Part shown: positions 13,301-27,600 of the stretch, one piece after another
Layout: the number at the start of each line of letters is the position of its first letter
Numbering within the stretch: the stretch's first letter is position 1
Source of the DNA: Tridacna crocea
Taxonomy: Eukaryota; Mollusca; Bivalvia; Cardiida; Cardiidae
Direction: 5' to 3'
Length of the DNA stretch: 64,000 nt
NCBI GenBank assembly: GCA_943736015.1
Contig: OX031072.1
Span: 14,101,501-14,165,500 of the forward strand
The notes under the pieces: model-generated
Seen by the model: the letters and a program-made list of their open reading frames with translations, nothing else
Told to the model about the DNA's origin: nothing
The model's database searches: none
Position numbers and translations under genes: made by a program

Positions 13301-16300
13301 TGAAGCCTATAACTAAATCAATATTGCTTTTGAAGGTATATCTTATTTTTTACCTTCTTTGCCATTTTGTAGGTTTTATTTTTCCTTCTATCACACACTC
13401 ATGAGTTTTTCATGACTCTGGGGAAGAGGCCTTTTGAAAAGATAGTGGGTGAAGTAGAAAATGCTGTTTACCAACATTTTCTCCTTTCGTTTTTGTTTTT
13501 TCCTTTTCAAGACGTATCACACCATATGACATTTAACGTCTTTAAATGCATCCAGTTTCAGTGAGGTTAGAATTTTGTCCTTTGGCAAATTGTTATACAT
13601 AAATATGTATATATGTAAATATGTATAAAAAAGTAAGAAATGAAAGTAAGAAATAATGTGATGAACCAGGATATTTAATGAAAATGGGATATTTACTGTA
13701 GACCACAGATTAGTTTGGCATTTCGTATGTGAATTCAATGGTATGCAACTTCTAGTACATACATAAGTGTTATGTATACATTTATATTATGGTGCAGGTT
13801 TGCAAGATATTACCATCAAATAAAGATAAATCGTTATCCTCTACCATTTACAACTTTACAGATACTTAACCCTTTACCACACAATCCCTACTTTTGACGC
13901 CCCTGAGAAAGAAGTCTTTTGAAAACATTGTGGGAAAAGGAGAAAATGCTGGTAACCATCATTTTCTCCTTTTCCCACAATGTTTTCTACCCTTCACAAA
14001 ACAAATTTCAAATTTTCAGTAACTTTTTTTTTGTCGTCTGCAAATGCTTCCAATTTGGACAAGTCTAAAATATTGTCGTTTGGTATTGGGTTAACTGCAA
14101 TGTGTGGTGACTGGCTTATCGTTACCAGTTGACAAACTTTTGACTAATCCATATTGAAAGCATAATTATGTAGATGACATCATAATGAAACCTATAATTT
14201 TGCTACTTCAAAGTTATTTTTTCTAAGGGAAAATGATCTCCTTATCGGACATCAGAGATCTAACATGAGACTGCATGTATTGTGCAGTCTGATCTTGATC
14301 TACACTGTCCACAAAAGTTCTTGAGTCGTGCTTAGCAGCTATATAGTATTAAGCTACTCTCTTGCTGCAACTTATTTGAAAGCATAGTCAGAGATTCAGT
14401 AACTTATAGTGATTTCAGCATTTGTGTTTCGGTACCATGACCTCATTAAAAGTACAGTAAAGGCCGAAATATCAACGCAAGTGTGATAATACATTTAAAT
14501 TTAAATCATACAGTTGAAAAGTATGAAAATTACTATGGACATGACAGACTGTTATCATGCGGTCAGGCCATTGTACTTGTCGCTGGCAGAAGAAAAGAAT
14601 TTAAAATCAGGCAACTAGTGAACAAAAGACACAGCTACCTGGCAGTTTTTAACCTTGTTTTGAAAATGATTTATCTGTCAACGACAAACACTTTGACATG
14701 CGTACCATACAATGACAGATTGTCCTCCTCACAATAATTTCCACACTTGTAAATGGTATGATCATAGATTCAGATGTATTTAAACAGCCGCTCCTGTATT
14801 CCTACCTCAAGTATATGTTAAGCTCACTTAATTCATTATGTCAAGGGGTTAGTATAAGAATATTGTAAATGCATATACAATGTATATGCACTTACAATAG
14901 TTTTGCATGTACCCCTCTATATGAGTGCTTAGTTATAATTGGATCTATTGTGTCTAAAATATGCTTAACTCTGAAATACCTCTTGACTAAAATATTAAGA
15001 CTTGTTGAAACTGAAAGCATTCACAGACAAAAATAAGAAATCTGACTCAGAAATTGCAATTTGTTTGAAAGGATTAAAAACACTGTGGAAAAAGGAGAAA
15101 ATGCTGGCTTACAGCATTTTCTCCTTTTTCTCCACAATGTTTTCAGACATCCTTTGCCATAGAGTCACTAAAGAGTTGGACTTGTATGGTAAAGAGTACT
15201 TGATTTCTTGGTTTCTATTTTATGAAATGTAAATCTAGCTTATTGGTGTGCAGTATTACATACACCTTTGCATAATGAATATTTGAGTATGGACCCTGCT
15301 CTGCCTAAAAGTGATTTAATGCAACTCTGTGATGCAGGAAACCATGCAAGTAAGTATGTATTGTCAGTTTACTTCGAAAACCTCATAACTACAGCTTGTA
15401 ACAAGCTGTAGTTACGAGGTTTTTGAAATAAACTGACAATATTGTGGATCCGTATGCATTTTGTTTAACAAACGGCTTATAAGTCCATGGACATGCAGAA
15501 AGTTTACAAATACTAATAGCAAAAAGTTTCAACCCATGTCAGCCTGCAGATGCAATAAGGAACCACCCTTTTCAGGGAGCACAAGTCATACTTTTTCTGT
15601 TTGCTTGACTTCAGAATGTATTCCTGGGCAGTTTGGTATTGACTGTTCACTGACTTGTGACAGCTGTATGAATGGCGGCAGATGTAACAATGACAGGACT
15701 GGATGTGTGTGTACTGCGGGCTGGAGGGGCATCATCTGCAATGAAACATGTAGTTCTGTAAGTCTTATTTATTAAATAATAGAGTAAATATGCTTTAAAT
15801 ATGTTCCCTTTCCCGCAAAATACTGACATTTTTTCGTGGATTAACCCTTTACCCCATATGGCATTTCTATGGTATCTCTAATTGACCCTAAATAACAGCA
15901 AGGATGATGCTGTTTCTTATGACTGTGTGTATGGAACCTATTGATAGCATAAAAAACATTGAGACGAAAGGTGAAATTGCTCATCATGAGCAATTTCACC
16001 TTTGCCACAATGTTTTCAAAGACTCCTACAAGCAATACATAGAAATGACTATCTATGGAGTAAAGGGTTAAGGAAAAAGCTCTTCAACTGTTAAAGAACT
16101 GTGAAGAACAAGTGTATATTTATGATGAGTGGATAAATTTCTGTAGTTATCAAAACACATCTTTTATCACCATTTCCAAAATTATTTTGATTTTATCGCT
16201 TATTGAAGGTTGCTTGGTTAAAATTATGTTAAAATTTTCTTTGGTTGATCATCGAACACTTATAAAAGCACATTAGCGCATCACCTGTATATATAATGAA

Positions 16301-19300
16301 ATACTGAAAATGTTCATTACTTCTGTTACGATAAATAGCTCAGTGGTGACTGTGATATTTTGCGAAACATTTCGGCCCAAAGAGAATTCAAAGTGCATTA
16401 TATTAGTGCTTTTTCTAATAGAAGATATTCACAAAGTACACATATTTTAAAGGATAGCATTGCTCAATTTATGAGGTGAAAGGGTTTATTCATAAAATTT
16501 CTGTTGTGTGTTTCTGTGTTATGTCTTTAGATATGTACTTTTCATTTTATTGAACTGAAAACTTAGAATATTTATATAATTTAATATGAGTTGTTTTCAT
16601 GAATACTGGCAATTTCTGATTGGCTTGGAAAAACAAATTCATTACTCCATGAAAAAATATCATGTTGTGCTGGAACCACTTTTGCCGAAGGTTACTCAGT
16701 GCTGGCCCTACACACTGCCATGTTCATTTACTTTTGTTTAACTGGTTAATTTTAAGTAATGGGGATCTGAAAACTGCTTCCCTATTGTATTCTTGCCCCA
16801 TACAAATATGAGTTGAAGGGGCTTTAGAAACTCCAACTTCAAATTTTAAGATAAAGAAAATGAATGCAGCTTGAATTATTTCTGGGGGTGTAAGTTTGTC
16901 TGTCATATGAAGTTATACGGAATGAAGGGAAGGGGTTTCATGCAAAAGCATGATTAGAGTTTTTTTCATACCTCCATGAAAAAAAAAAATCCCTTCATTC
17001 CTTAAATAATTTGTAAGTATCACCATGAAATTAAAATATTTAATTTGTATGTCGTATCCCGATGGTACGTCAAGAAGAACATATTTAATACTTTGACAGT
17101 CAACTTATATTTAGCTGCTGATTCCTTAAATGCTAAGGCATGTTTTATCTATGTTTAAAACTGATATGCATGTGACTAAAAAACCTAAAAGAGTCAAACA
17201 TGTTACGGTTTCAAAGTTATTATTTCAAAATCAGCTTGATTCGCTGTTTAATGTGTTTCATGTATGTATTGTGAAGTGGTAGTATATTGTTTTCTGATGT
17301 TGTTTAGAAAGGATTTAAAGGACAAATCACATTGGTTGTGAAATTTATTTACGTACTTGTATGTTGTCTCATTGTTTACCGAATTTGATGTTGTTGTTCC
17401 ATTGTTTACTGAATTTGATGAGTGAATTCTTGCATTTGATTTCATGCAAGAACAATATTTATTTCAGGGAAAATTCGGGGAAAATTGTAGTAGCAAATGT
17501 CCAGATTGCCAGAATGGTGGAACATGTGATCACATAACAGGGGAGTGCCGTTGTCCAGCAGGGGTTAAAGGTGAACTCTGTGAGGACGGTTGTCCTCCCG
17601 GAACATATGGAAAGCAGTGCGACAAAATTTGTCCGAAAGTGTGTCCATCCGGTTACTGTGACAGAACATTTGGATTTTGTGAGTGCCAGGCAGGTTTCTT
17701 TGGACCATCATGCAATTTTCCATGCCCAGATTTTACCTTCGGCGAGAACTGTAACCAGAATTGTGATTGCCATCGAGACCAAACGGCCAAATGCGACGCC
17801 AAAGTAAATAGCATTTATCTCACATCACATGTTTTTCCTGTTACACGTTTCCCCCTTTTTTTGCACATTTTTACTATTTTTGTATTTGTCATTCACAGAT
17901 ACTAACCTACACTATTCTTGTACCATTTACCCCATAACTCTTTTACTCTAGAAAACTTTAACCCTATGCTCTGAATGAATGCTTTCCAACTCTTTTTTTT
18001 GTTTAGAATACCATACTAAGTTCAGGTTGAGAAAGAAATAAAATTTTGTTCAGAATACCATACAAAGTTCAGATTGATAATAAAATTGTAGAGTTCAGAA
18101 TACCTTGTGAAATTCAGGTCGAGAATGAAATTGTTTTGTTAAGAATAATGTACAAAGTTCAGGCTAAGAATGATTTTTGCTGTTGTTGTTCAGCCACCAT
18201 AGTTAATACAGGTCGAGAAAGAATTTGCTTTGTTCAGAAAACAATACAAAGTTCAGGTTGAGAATGGAATTTCTTTGTTCAAGCAACCATACAATGTTCA
18301 GGTCGACAATGGAATTGCTTTGTACAGAATACCATACAAAGTTCAGGTTGATAATGATTTCTTTTTTTTGTTTTGAATACCATACAAAGTTCAGGTTGAG
18401 AATGAAATTGCTTTGTTCACGTTACCATATGAAATAAGATTAAGAATGACATTGTTTTGTTCAGAGTATATACAAAAATCAGTTTGAGAAGGAAATTATT
18501 TTTTCTTCAGAACCCATTCAAAGCTGGGGTCGAGAATGGAATTGCTTTTTTCAGAATACCATGTAAAATTCAGATCTAAAATCTTTTCGTCGTTTTGCTG
18601 AGAATTCCGAACAAAGTTCAGCTTGATGATGACATTGTTTTGTTCAGAATACCAAAAAAATTCAGGGCAAGAATGATATTGTTTCGCTCAGGATACCATA
18701 CAAAGTTCACGTTGAGAATGAAATTGTTTTGTTCGGGATACCATACAAAGTTCAGGTCGAGAATAACATTGTTTTGCTCAGAATACCATAGTTACAATGT
18801 TCAGGTTGAGAATGGAATTATTTGCTAAGAATACCGTACAAAGTTCGGGTCAAGAAAAGAAATTGCTTTGTCCAGAATACCCTACCAAGTTCAGATCTAG
18901 AATGTTTCTTTTTTTGTTTAGAATACCATACATACAAAGTTCATGTCAAGAATAACATTGTGTTGTTCAGAATACCATACAAAGTTCAGGTCAAGAAAAG
19001 AAATTGCTTTGTTTAGAATACCATATAAAGTTCAGATCGAGAATTTATTTTTCTTGGAAAACCATACAAAGTTCAGGTGGAGAAAAGAAATTGCTTTGTT
19101 CTGAATACCATAAAAAGTGCAGGACGAGAATGAGATTGTTTTGCTCAGAATATGATACAAGGTTTAGGTCAAGAGTGAAAATATTGTCTTTTTTTCCAGA
19201 ACTCCAAAGTTCAGGTCGAGACAGAAACTGCTTTGTTCAGAATACCTAACAAAGTTCAGGTCGAGGAAAAGAAATATCTTTTGTTCAGAATACCATACAA

Positions 19301-21651
19301 AGTTCAGGTGGAGAAAAGAAATTTCTTTTGTTCAGAATACCACATTAAGTTCAGGTCGAGAAAAGAAATTGCTTTCTTCAGAAAACCATACAAAGTTCAA
19401 GTCAAGATAGAAATTTCATGAAGCATCTTTAATGTTTTGGCTTCAAAAGTGTCTCGACATGTTGAACGAGGTCAGACTAACAACAGACTAAGTGTAATGT
19501 GTTATCTGATCCTTATCTTTGCTCTCCATTTAAGAAAATAAATTCCACTTCAAAAGTGTTAGGAAAACCTAGCATTGCTTTAAATTAGGTTACATGATAC
19601 TTTCTTATCCCCTGAGCTGCACATTATAACAAAAAAGTCAAATTTGTAATTTTCCAATTATCGGTTTACCTCAGTCCCTATACTGATACAATATATATGA
19701 GTCATGTTCAGCGGAAATGGAGGGGGTGGGGGGATTAATGGCAGTCCGCACTGGCTGTCAAGGTCCGAAACTTTCAGCTATATTTGAATTTTCTGCATGT
19801 CAAAGGATCATTTTACCTCTTGATTCAGTCCGCTGTGAGAGATTAAGGAACATTAAACTATATGGAAGTAAATTCAAGGCATATCATAAAAAGTATTGCC
19901 ATGGGATTACAAAGAAAACAAAGCTAAGCTTGAACCATGGTGAAATATTTCATTGAAAGAATTCATTTGGGTACATAAAACATGTGATTTGTTGAATAAC
20001 TTTTGACCCTTATCAAAGTTTTCCCCTGTGCTTTTCAGCTGATTAAGATTTTTGATGTTATCTTTAACTTTGTAGGTCCCCTATAGATCTACACATGAAA
20101 ATGAGATACTCTGAATTTCAAGATGCAAAAACTATCTTCGCAGTCTATGCTTGATATAACATGTCCTCAAGTAACACGTCCACAAGGCATGTTGTAACAC
20201 GTGTCATTTTGTTGGTTCACCATGCATCATTCTCATAACATGTGTGTCATGTTGTTGGTTCACCATGCATCATTCTCACCACCCTATTTTGAATAATATT
20301 ATCCTTATTATGGTTCTGTTTCCAAGACCAGCAATCTATTTGTCATTGACTCTTAAATTACTGGCGCAGTTTGATTCTATACTGAAAATATCTCAGCCAT
20401 ACTCTGTGAAAATGAGGTTTAATATATCTGGAAAAAGTATGATTAAGGTCAGCCTGTGCAGTCTGAGCGGGCTGACCTGGGTCAAAACTTTTTTGCTATT
20501 GGTACATTTTCTCTGTGTCGGAGAATCACTCTAGACTTTTAAAACTCTTTACCATACAAGAAAATTTTAGACTGGTGCAAATTGAAAGCATTTGCAGATA
20601 ACAAAATAAAGGTGTCTGAAAAATTAAGATTTGGATTTGGAAGGGTAGAAAACATTGTGGGAAAAGGAGAAAATGCTGGTTACCAGCATTTTCTCCTGTT
20701 CCCACATTGTTTTCAAAATGCTTCTTTCTCAGGGTCGTCAAAAGTATTGATTGTGTCGTAATGTAACTGATTTTACAAAATCCAGATTATATGATAAAAT
20801 GCTCGGTATAATACATCAAGAATGTGCATTAAGCCCTTTTTGTCAGAACTTGGCTCATTTCCGTTGCCCCCATATTCATCATGTTTTTAACCTAAACTTT
20901 CTTGTAAATCTAGAAACGAAACAAGCACAATTTTTGATTGGCTACACCAAAATCTGATTTGAAAATCCGGCCATTTGAAAGCTGCTTTCATTTTGAAAAT
21001 TTTGTGAGTTGTTGAAATTAGCATTTAGTATAGTTGGTGAATGATACCAAAGATTGATTTTGTTGTTGTGGTCCTATGTCACAGTATTGTGGAGTGAAGC
21101 ATGTGCGCTTTTTGTTTTGTTGTTTCAGAAAACTCTGTCTGCGAGGAAAAAAAATAGTTTCATCTTCTCAGCTTAACTTTGTCTCTCTGGGGAAATTAAC
21201 CATTTGAAATGTTTCAGATGTTTCGAAAAAAAAAATGTAAATTTTGTGACTTAGGAGTAGCAGGAAAAATCACAACTTGTTGTTTTTTTTTAGGGGAGGG
21301 GGGGAGGGACAGGAGGTAATTGGAATATTTAAGGAATATAATCTGGTATAATTATATTCATATAATTTTTTGTGTTCTATCACATATCTACCATTTAGCT
21401 ACCTAGGGGTTATATTGTACCCCCACAAAACGAATGTTTTCGGGGGTATACTGGAATCAGCCTGTCTGTCTGTGTGTCCGTCTGTGTGTCTGTCCATCCT
21501 TCTATGTGTCAGTCTGTGCACAAAATACTGTCAAAGCACTGGCTGGGGTATATAGTCACATTCAGTGACAGCTCCAGTTTATGTTTAGCTTCATGATAAT
21601 ATAGTCATTTGAGCTGTGCTCTGTAAAAGAGGGATTTAAAGCATCTTTAAA

Positions 21652-21683
<32 letters not shown>

Positions 21684-24600
21684 ACCCATATCAGCGCAGG
21701 CTGATGGAGGTCGAATTTTCTGCATGGCAAAGGACCATTCTATCTCTATCAAGTTGATTAGTGGACAACATCAATTCTATGGATCCATGATCATTTTATT
21801 ACTTGCTGCCCACTCGGGTGGCTTGGTGGTGAGAGTGTCTGACACATGACCTGGTGGTTGTGAGTTTGATACCCTGTTGAGGCGAACTTTCTTTCTGGCA
21901 TATTTTCACCTCTCACCTCTGCTGAAGCATGTGAGAAAAGTAGTTGTTAGCTTTGGAAAGAAAGTTGTGTTAGTACTAGTGTGAGAAGCCAGGAAACACA
22001 TGTGTATCACCAACCACCATGATATGACCTTACCTGTTAACCCTTTACCACATGTCAGAAGTTTAGACCTACTCAAATTGAGAGCATATCCAGATGATAA
22101 TTTCCAAGTGGTTCATATGATGCATTTATTGTTTGATAGAGTGGAAAACTTTGTGGGAAAAAGAGAAAATGCTGGTTACTAGCATTTTCTCCTTTTCCCA
22201 CAATGTTTCCAAAGGCTTCTTGCTCAGGGTCATTAAAAGTCGTCATTTTGTGGTAAAGGGTTAAAGTTGCATTAACTCTTTACCAGACGACAAAATCATA
22301 GACTGGTCCAAATTGGAAGCATTTGCAGACGACAAATTAAATTTGGCTCAAATGGCAGATTAACCAGCATTTTCTCCTTTTCCAACAATGTTTTCTATAG
22401 GCTTCTTTCTCAGGGTTGTTAAAAGTCAGGGGATTTGTGTGGTAAAAGGTTAAATAGGAAACTTCTTTTTTTTTTCATTTAAAAAAAAACTATTATAAAT
22501 TCCGTATTTGGGAAATGTCTTTTAAAAGTTTATTGGCATGTGGACATTTTCTTCTTGTGAGTTTTTGTCTTCTACCTTAGTTTAGTTTTAGTTTATACAT
22601 ATTTATTTTACATCGATTGAGAAACAAGTTCTTACAGCTTATACTAATCTCTCTCCATTCTGCTTCCTGGGAACTACACCAGTGCTCGCGCCGAATGTGT
22701 GGGCCAGTGAAAAATCTCAAAGTTGACACCCGCTCCCGGGTATCAAACTCAGGACCTTTAGGTTATGAGGCAGACACTCTTCCTCTTGTAGCTTACCTTT
22801 ATTTGAAAGCATTTGTAGAGAAGAATAAACTGCTCACCATAGACAATTTATCCTTTTTCTTTTTCATTTTTTTTTTGTATAGATTTAAAATTTCCTGCAT
22901 TAAACTCTGATCTATTTTGACAATCCCTATTTCTTAAGACACTTTCTCAAAGGTGTAGCCGGAAATTTGTTTGGGGAAGTAAAGAGAATGAGATTTTTTG
23001 TTTAATTACAAAAAATCAAATTGGTTCAAATATGATGGAGCCATGCCTTGTGGAAATGGGATTTTATGTACCTGATAAACAATATTGACGCAGTATCGTC
23101 AAAACTTTTTGATATAGGTGTATTTTCTGCATGTCAAAGGACTAGTCTGCCGCATAATTTAGTAAGTTTTTTGACAAATGAAACAATTTCATGGCTCCAA
23201 CATACTGGTATGACATGCTTTATGAAATACATCTCATGACATGCATTAACCTTTTACCATCAAATCCTGACTTTTAACGACCCTTAAGAAGGAAGCCTTT
23301 TGAAAAAAAATGTTTTGAGAAAAGGAGAAAATGCTGGTAACTAGCATTTTCTCCTTTTCCCATAATGTTTTGTACCCTTTTAGATAAGAATTGAGTCATT
23401 TCAGCCACTATGAAAATGATTTCAATTTGGATAGGTCTAAAATTTTACCATTTGGTAAAGGGTTAAGCACACTTTTGCCAGAGCTCAATTTAAAACATTA
23501 TCAGGCAATCAACTTCAAAAGCTTGCTGACACAAGTTTCAATTTAGGGAAGCATCATTTTTGTCAGTATGAAATTGGCAAAAATCACTTTGTCTTTGGTG
23601 ATAAAACCCTTTAGCAAATAATCATTTTTTAGCTTTACTGGCTTTCAGCCAGTAGAGCTTATGTCATGGCGTGGTTTCCGTCATCCGTCCGTCTGTCTGT
23701 CCATCCATCCGTTAGTCTTTTTCTTGTTTACGCGATAAAGTCTTCATTTCTGGTCAGATTTTCGTGAAACTTACACAGTTTGTTTATCTCATAGACAGCT
23801 TTAACCCTATCGATTTTGAAAAAAGTCCGACAAACAGTATGGGAAAAGTAGCCATTTCAAGTTTAAAATTTCCATTTCTTGTTTACGCGATTAAGTCTGT
23901 ATTTTTGGTCAGATTTCCATGAAACTTGCAGAGTTTGTTTATCTTATCAATAGCTTCAACCCTATTGATTTTGAAAAAAATCCAACCAACTGTATGGGAA
24001 AAGTAGCCATTTCAAGTTGAAAACTTTCATTTCTTGTTTACGCGATAAAGTGTGTATTTTTTATCAGATTTCTGTGAAACTTACACAGTTTGTTTATCTC
24101 ATCGATAGCTTTAACCCTATTGATTTTGAAAAAAATCCGACAAACAGTATGGGAAAAGTAGCCATTTCAAGTTTGAAATTTCCATTTCTTGTTTACGCGA
24201 TTAAGTCTGTATTTTTGGTCAGATTTCCATGAGACTTGCAGAGTTTGTTTATCTTATCAGTAGCTTCAACCTTATTGATTTTGAAAAAAATCCAACAAAC
24301 AGTATGGGAAAAGTAGCCATTTCAAGTTGAAAATTTTCATTTCTTGTTTACGTGATAAAGTCTTCATCTTTAGTCAGATTTCTGTGAAACTTACACTGTT
24401 TGTTTATCTCATTAATAGCTTTAAGCCTATCGATTTTGAAAAAAATCTGACAAACAGTATGGGAAAAGTAGCCATTTCAAATTGAACAATTTCATTGCCT
24501 GTTTAAATGATAAAGTATTTATTTGTGATCAAATTTTTATGAATTTTTCAGCTTGTCTATCCCATCAATAGCTTTTTAACCCTTTTGAGTTTGAAAAAAT

Positions 24601-27600
24601 TCAAGAAACAGTAATGGAAAAGTAGCCATTTTGAGTTGAAAATGTCAACTTTTTTGTCGTTTTGCGTAATGAATTCCTATGTATGCTTTATTTAAAAGCA
24701 AACTCTCTGCCAGTAGAGCATATTCAGGCCCTTCAGGGCCTTCTAGTTTAAACCGAACCTTTAGGAAGGAGCCATATGAAAGCATTTTGGGTAAGAAGAA
24801 AAAGAATTGATAACTACCTTTTCTTACTTTCAATCGTAATGTTTTCTACTCTAGCACAGGCAGTTAGACTAACGGATGCAGGATCTGATTTACTTTTGAT
24901 GTGCACTTTCAGACTGGAGAATGTATCTGCAAGCCTGGGTATGAAGGACCCACCTGTGAAGATACTTGTACACCAGGATATTTCGGCGAGGGATGCACCA
25001 ACCAATGCAAATGTGAAGATACTAACTCAGAATGCCATCATGTGACTGGAGAGTGTATACACAACTGTCCTGCAGGACGTATGGGCCGAAAATGCAACCA
25101 ACGTGAGTAGCGTGGAATATTTTTAAGCATAGGCTACTGAAACTTTATTTGTCTGTCTTGGAATACTGAAATTTTCATTGGGCATTATCTGACACCATTT
25201 CCAAAAATATCTTATAGAGTCAGTCGCCAATGTGCTAATTTTAGAAACATTGCAAAGGAAAATATTGTATACAAGCGATGCGCCAATGAGCTAACTAATT
25301 ACAGTGTTCAATAAACCACCAATGAAAATTGCAATGTTTGGACTTCTGTGATAGACAATTGGAGTTTTAAAGGCCTTTATTGTGTGTGCCTTTTGCTGTT
25401 TTTCGTACAGGTCATTAATTATTATCTCATTTCTACACGAAATAACTTTTGGCGTATGATTATGAAAACATTAATGTAAAGTCGGAGTTGTGTTTGCCTT
25501 TTGCTGTTTTTCGTACAGGTCATTAATTATGATCTCATTTCTACAGGAAACAACTTTTGGCGTATTGTTATGAAAACATTTATTATAAATCGAGATGATT
25601 TAAGTTGATAGAGCTTTGATACATGAATACCTGATGAAAATTTGTGGAATTGAAGGTCTTCACATAATGTCGCCTTCAAGGAACAGTTTAAGATTTTTTT
25701 GTGTAAGAAACTTATTTTACTACGTCAACAGTGACATGTGCGGATATCTTTGCTTTTACTAATGACCTGTATACAAGGTTTGTAATGCAACCATGAAATA
25801 AGTTCAACATCTTCACAAGCCAAGGGTGACGATCCACTACACTACTCTACCTTTGGCGGATCGAGTTAGATTTTTACATTCCCGCGACATACATTTTTAT
25901 CGGTTGCAGCCAGCTCTAACTGCATGAATAACTCGTAACATTTCATCTTTTATAAAAATAGAACAAGGTCGCGACCTTTCGATTAAAAATGGAAGGTAAA
26001 CATGGGTATCTCTGTGGATGTGTGCACGATATGTAATGATTCATTACCGAAAAAACATAGATGAACAGTATTTACAAAAAGTTTCAGTATGACCAATCAA
26101 TTATCAGAGGTTTTAGGTTATATCCAAGCACCTGAATATGGAATGTCTAAGTAGCTTTGTGGTTATTGCTTCATGTTGAATTATTGTATTTGTAAGTGGT
26201 TTGTGAAACGATATTTTATTGGCTATCCAAAATGAGATGTAACGCGGGATAATAACAAACATCCAATAGGGAGCGTATTCCAGTAATATCAAAATAGGGC
26301 TCGATCCGAAAATGTTAGATCCATATAGTGATTGTAACTTTGGCTCGGGAAGATGTAAATTTAAGTGTTGGATATGTACATATAAAAACTGATTTCTAAT
26401 TCTTTATGGTTTCATTTAAGATTCATTGTCCCCCGCCGAAAGGCAGCGGGGGATATGGTAATAGTCTCCGTCCGTCCTTCCGTCATTCTGTCATTCCGTC
26501 ATTCCGTCATTCCGTCCTTCCGTCCCACATTTTTGTCCGGAGCATATCTCCAAAAGTATTTGAGATATCGTCTTCAAACTTCACAAGGTGATAGATCTCA
26601 TTAAGGAGGCGTGCAGTGCACAAGAACCATAACTCTATCTTCAGTATTTTTGGAGTTATTGCCCTTTGAACACTTTTTTTCTGGAATTTTTGTCCGGAGC
26701 ATATCTCCAAAAGTATAAAAGCTAGGAACTTGAAACTTCACACACATATAGAACTCATTGAGGAGAAGTGCAGTGCACAAGAACCATAACTCTATCTTCA
26801 GTATTTTTGGAGTTATTGCCCTTTGTTATTTTTACTTTGGATTTTTGTCCGGAGCATATCTCCAAAAGTATAAAAGCTAGGAACTTGAAACTTCACACAT
26901 ATATAATACACATTGAGGAGAAGTGCAGTGCACAAGAACCATAACTCTATCTTCAGTATTTTTGGAGTTATTGCCCTTTGTAAATTTTAACTTTGGATTT
27001 TTGTCCGGAGCATATCTCCAAAGGTATAAAAGCTAGGAACTTGAAACTTCACACACATATAGAACTAATTGAGGAGACGTGTAGTGCACAAGAACCATAA
27101 CTCTATCTTCAGTATTTTTGGAGTTATTGCCCTTTGTAAATTTTTACTTTGGATTTTTGTCCGGAGCATATCTCCAAAAGTATAAAAGCTAGGAACTTGA
27201 AACTTCACACACATATATAGAACTAATTAAGGAGAAGTGCATTGCACAAAACCATAACTCTGTCTTCAGTATTCTTGGAGTTATTGCCCTTTGTAAATTT
27301 TAATTTTGGATTTTTGTCGGAGCATATCTCCAAAAGTATTAAAGCTAGGAACTTGAAACTTCACACATATATAGAACTCATTGAGGAGAAGTGCAGTGCA
27401 CAACAACCATAAATCTCTCTTCACTATTTTTGGAGTTATTGCTCTTTGTAAATTTTTACTTAGGATTTTTGTCCGGAGCATATCTCCAAAAGTATAAAAG
27501 CTAGGAACTTGAAACTTCACACACATATAGAACTCATTAAGGAGAAGTGCAGTGCACAAGAACCATAACTCTATCTTCATTATTTTTGGAGTTATTGCCC

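Noticed and set aside
14483-14737. 84-codon ORF in a quiet part of intron 5
   Set aside because: No recognisable domain, splice signals or neighbouring exon; length is within chance for AT-rich DNA.
18046-19421. Series of ORFs with RIPYKVQVE-like repeats
   Set aside because: By-products of the 45-bp minisatellite, whose unit is a multiple of three.
22617-22910. 97-codon plus-strand ORF
   Set aside because: Overlaps a tRNA-derived SINE on the minus strand and shows no domain.
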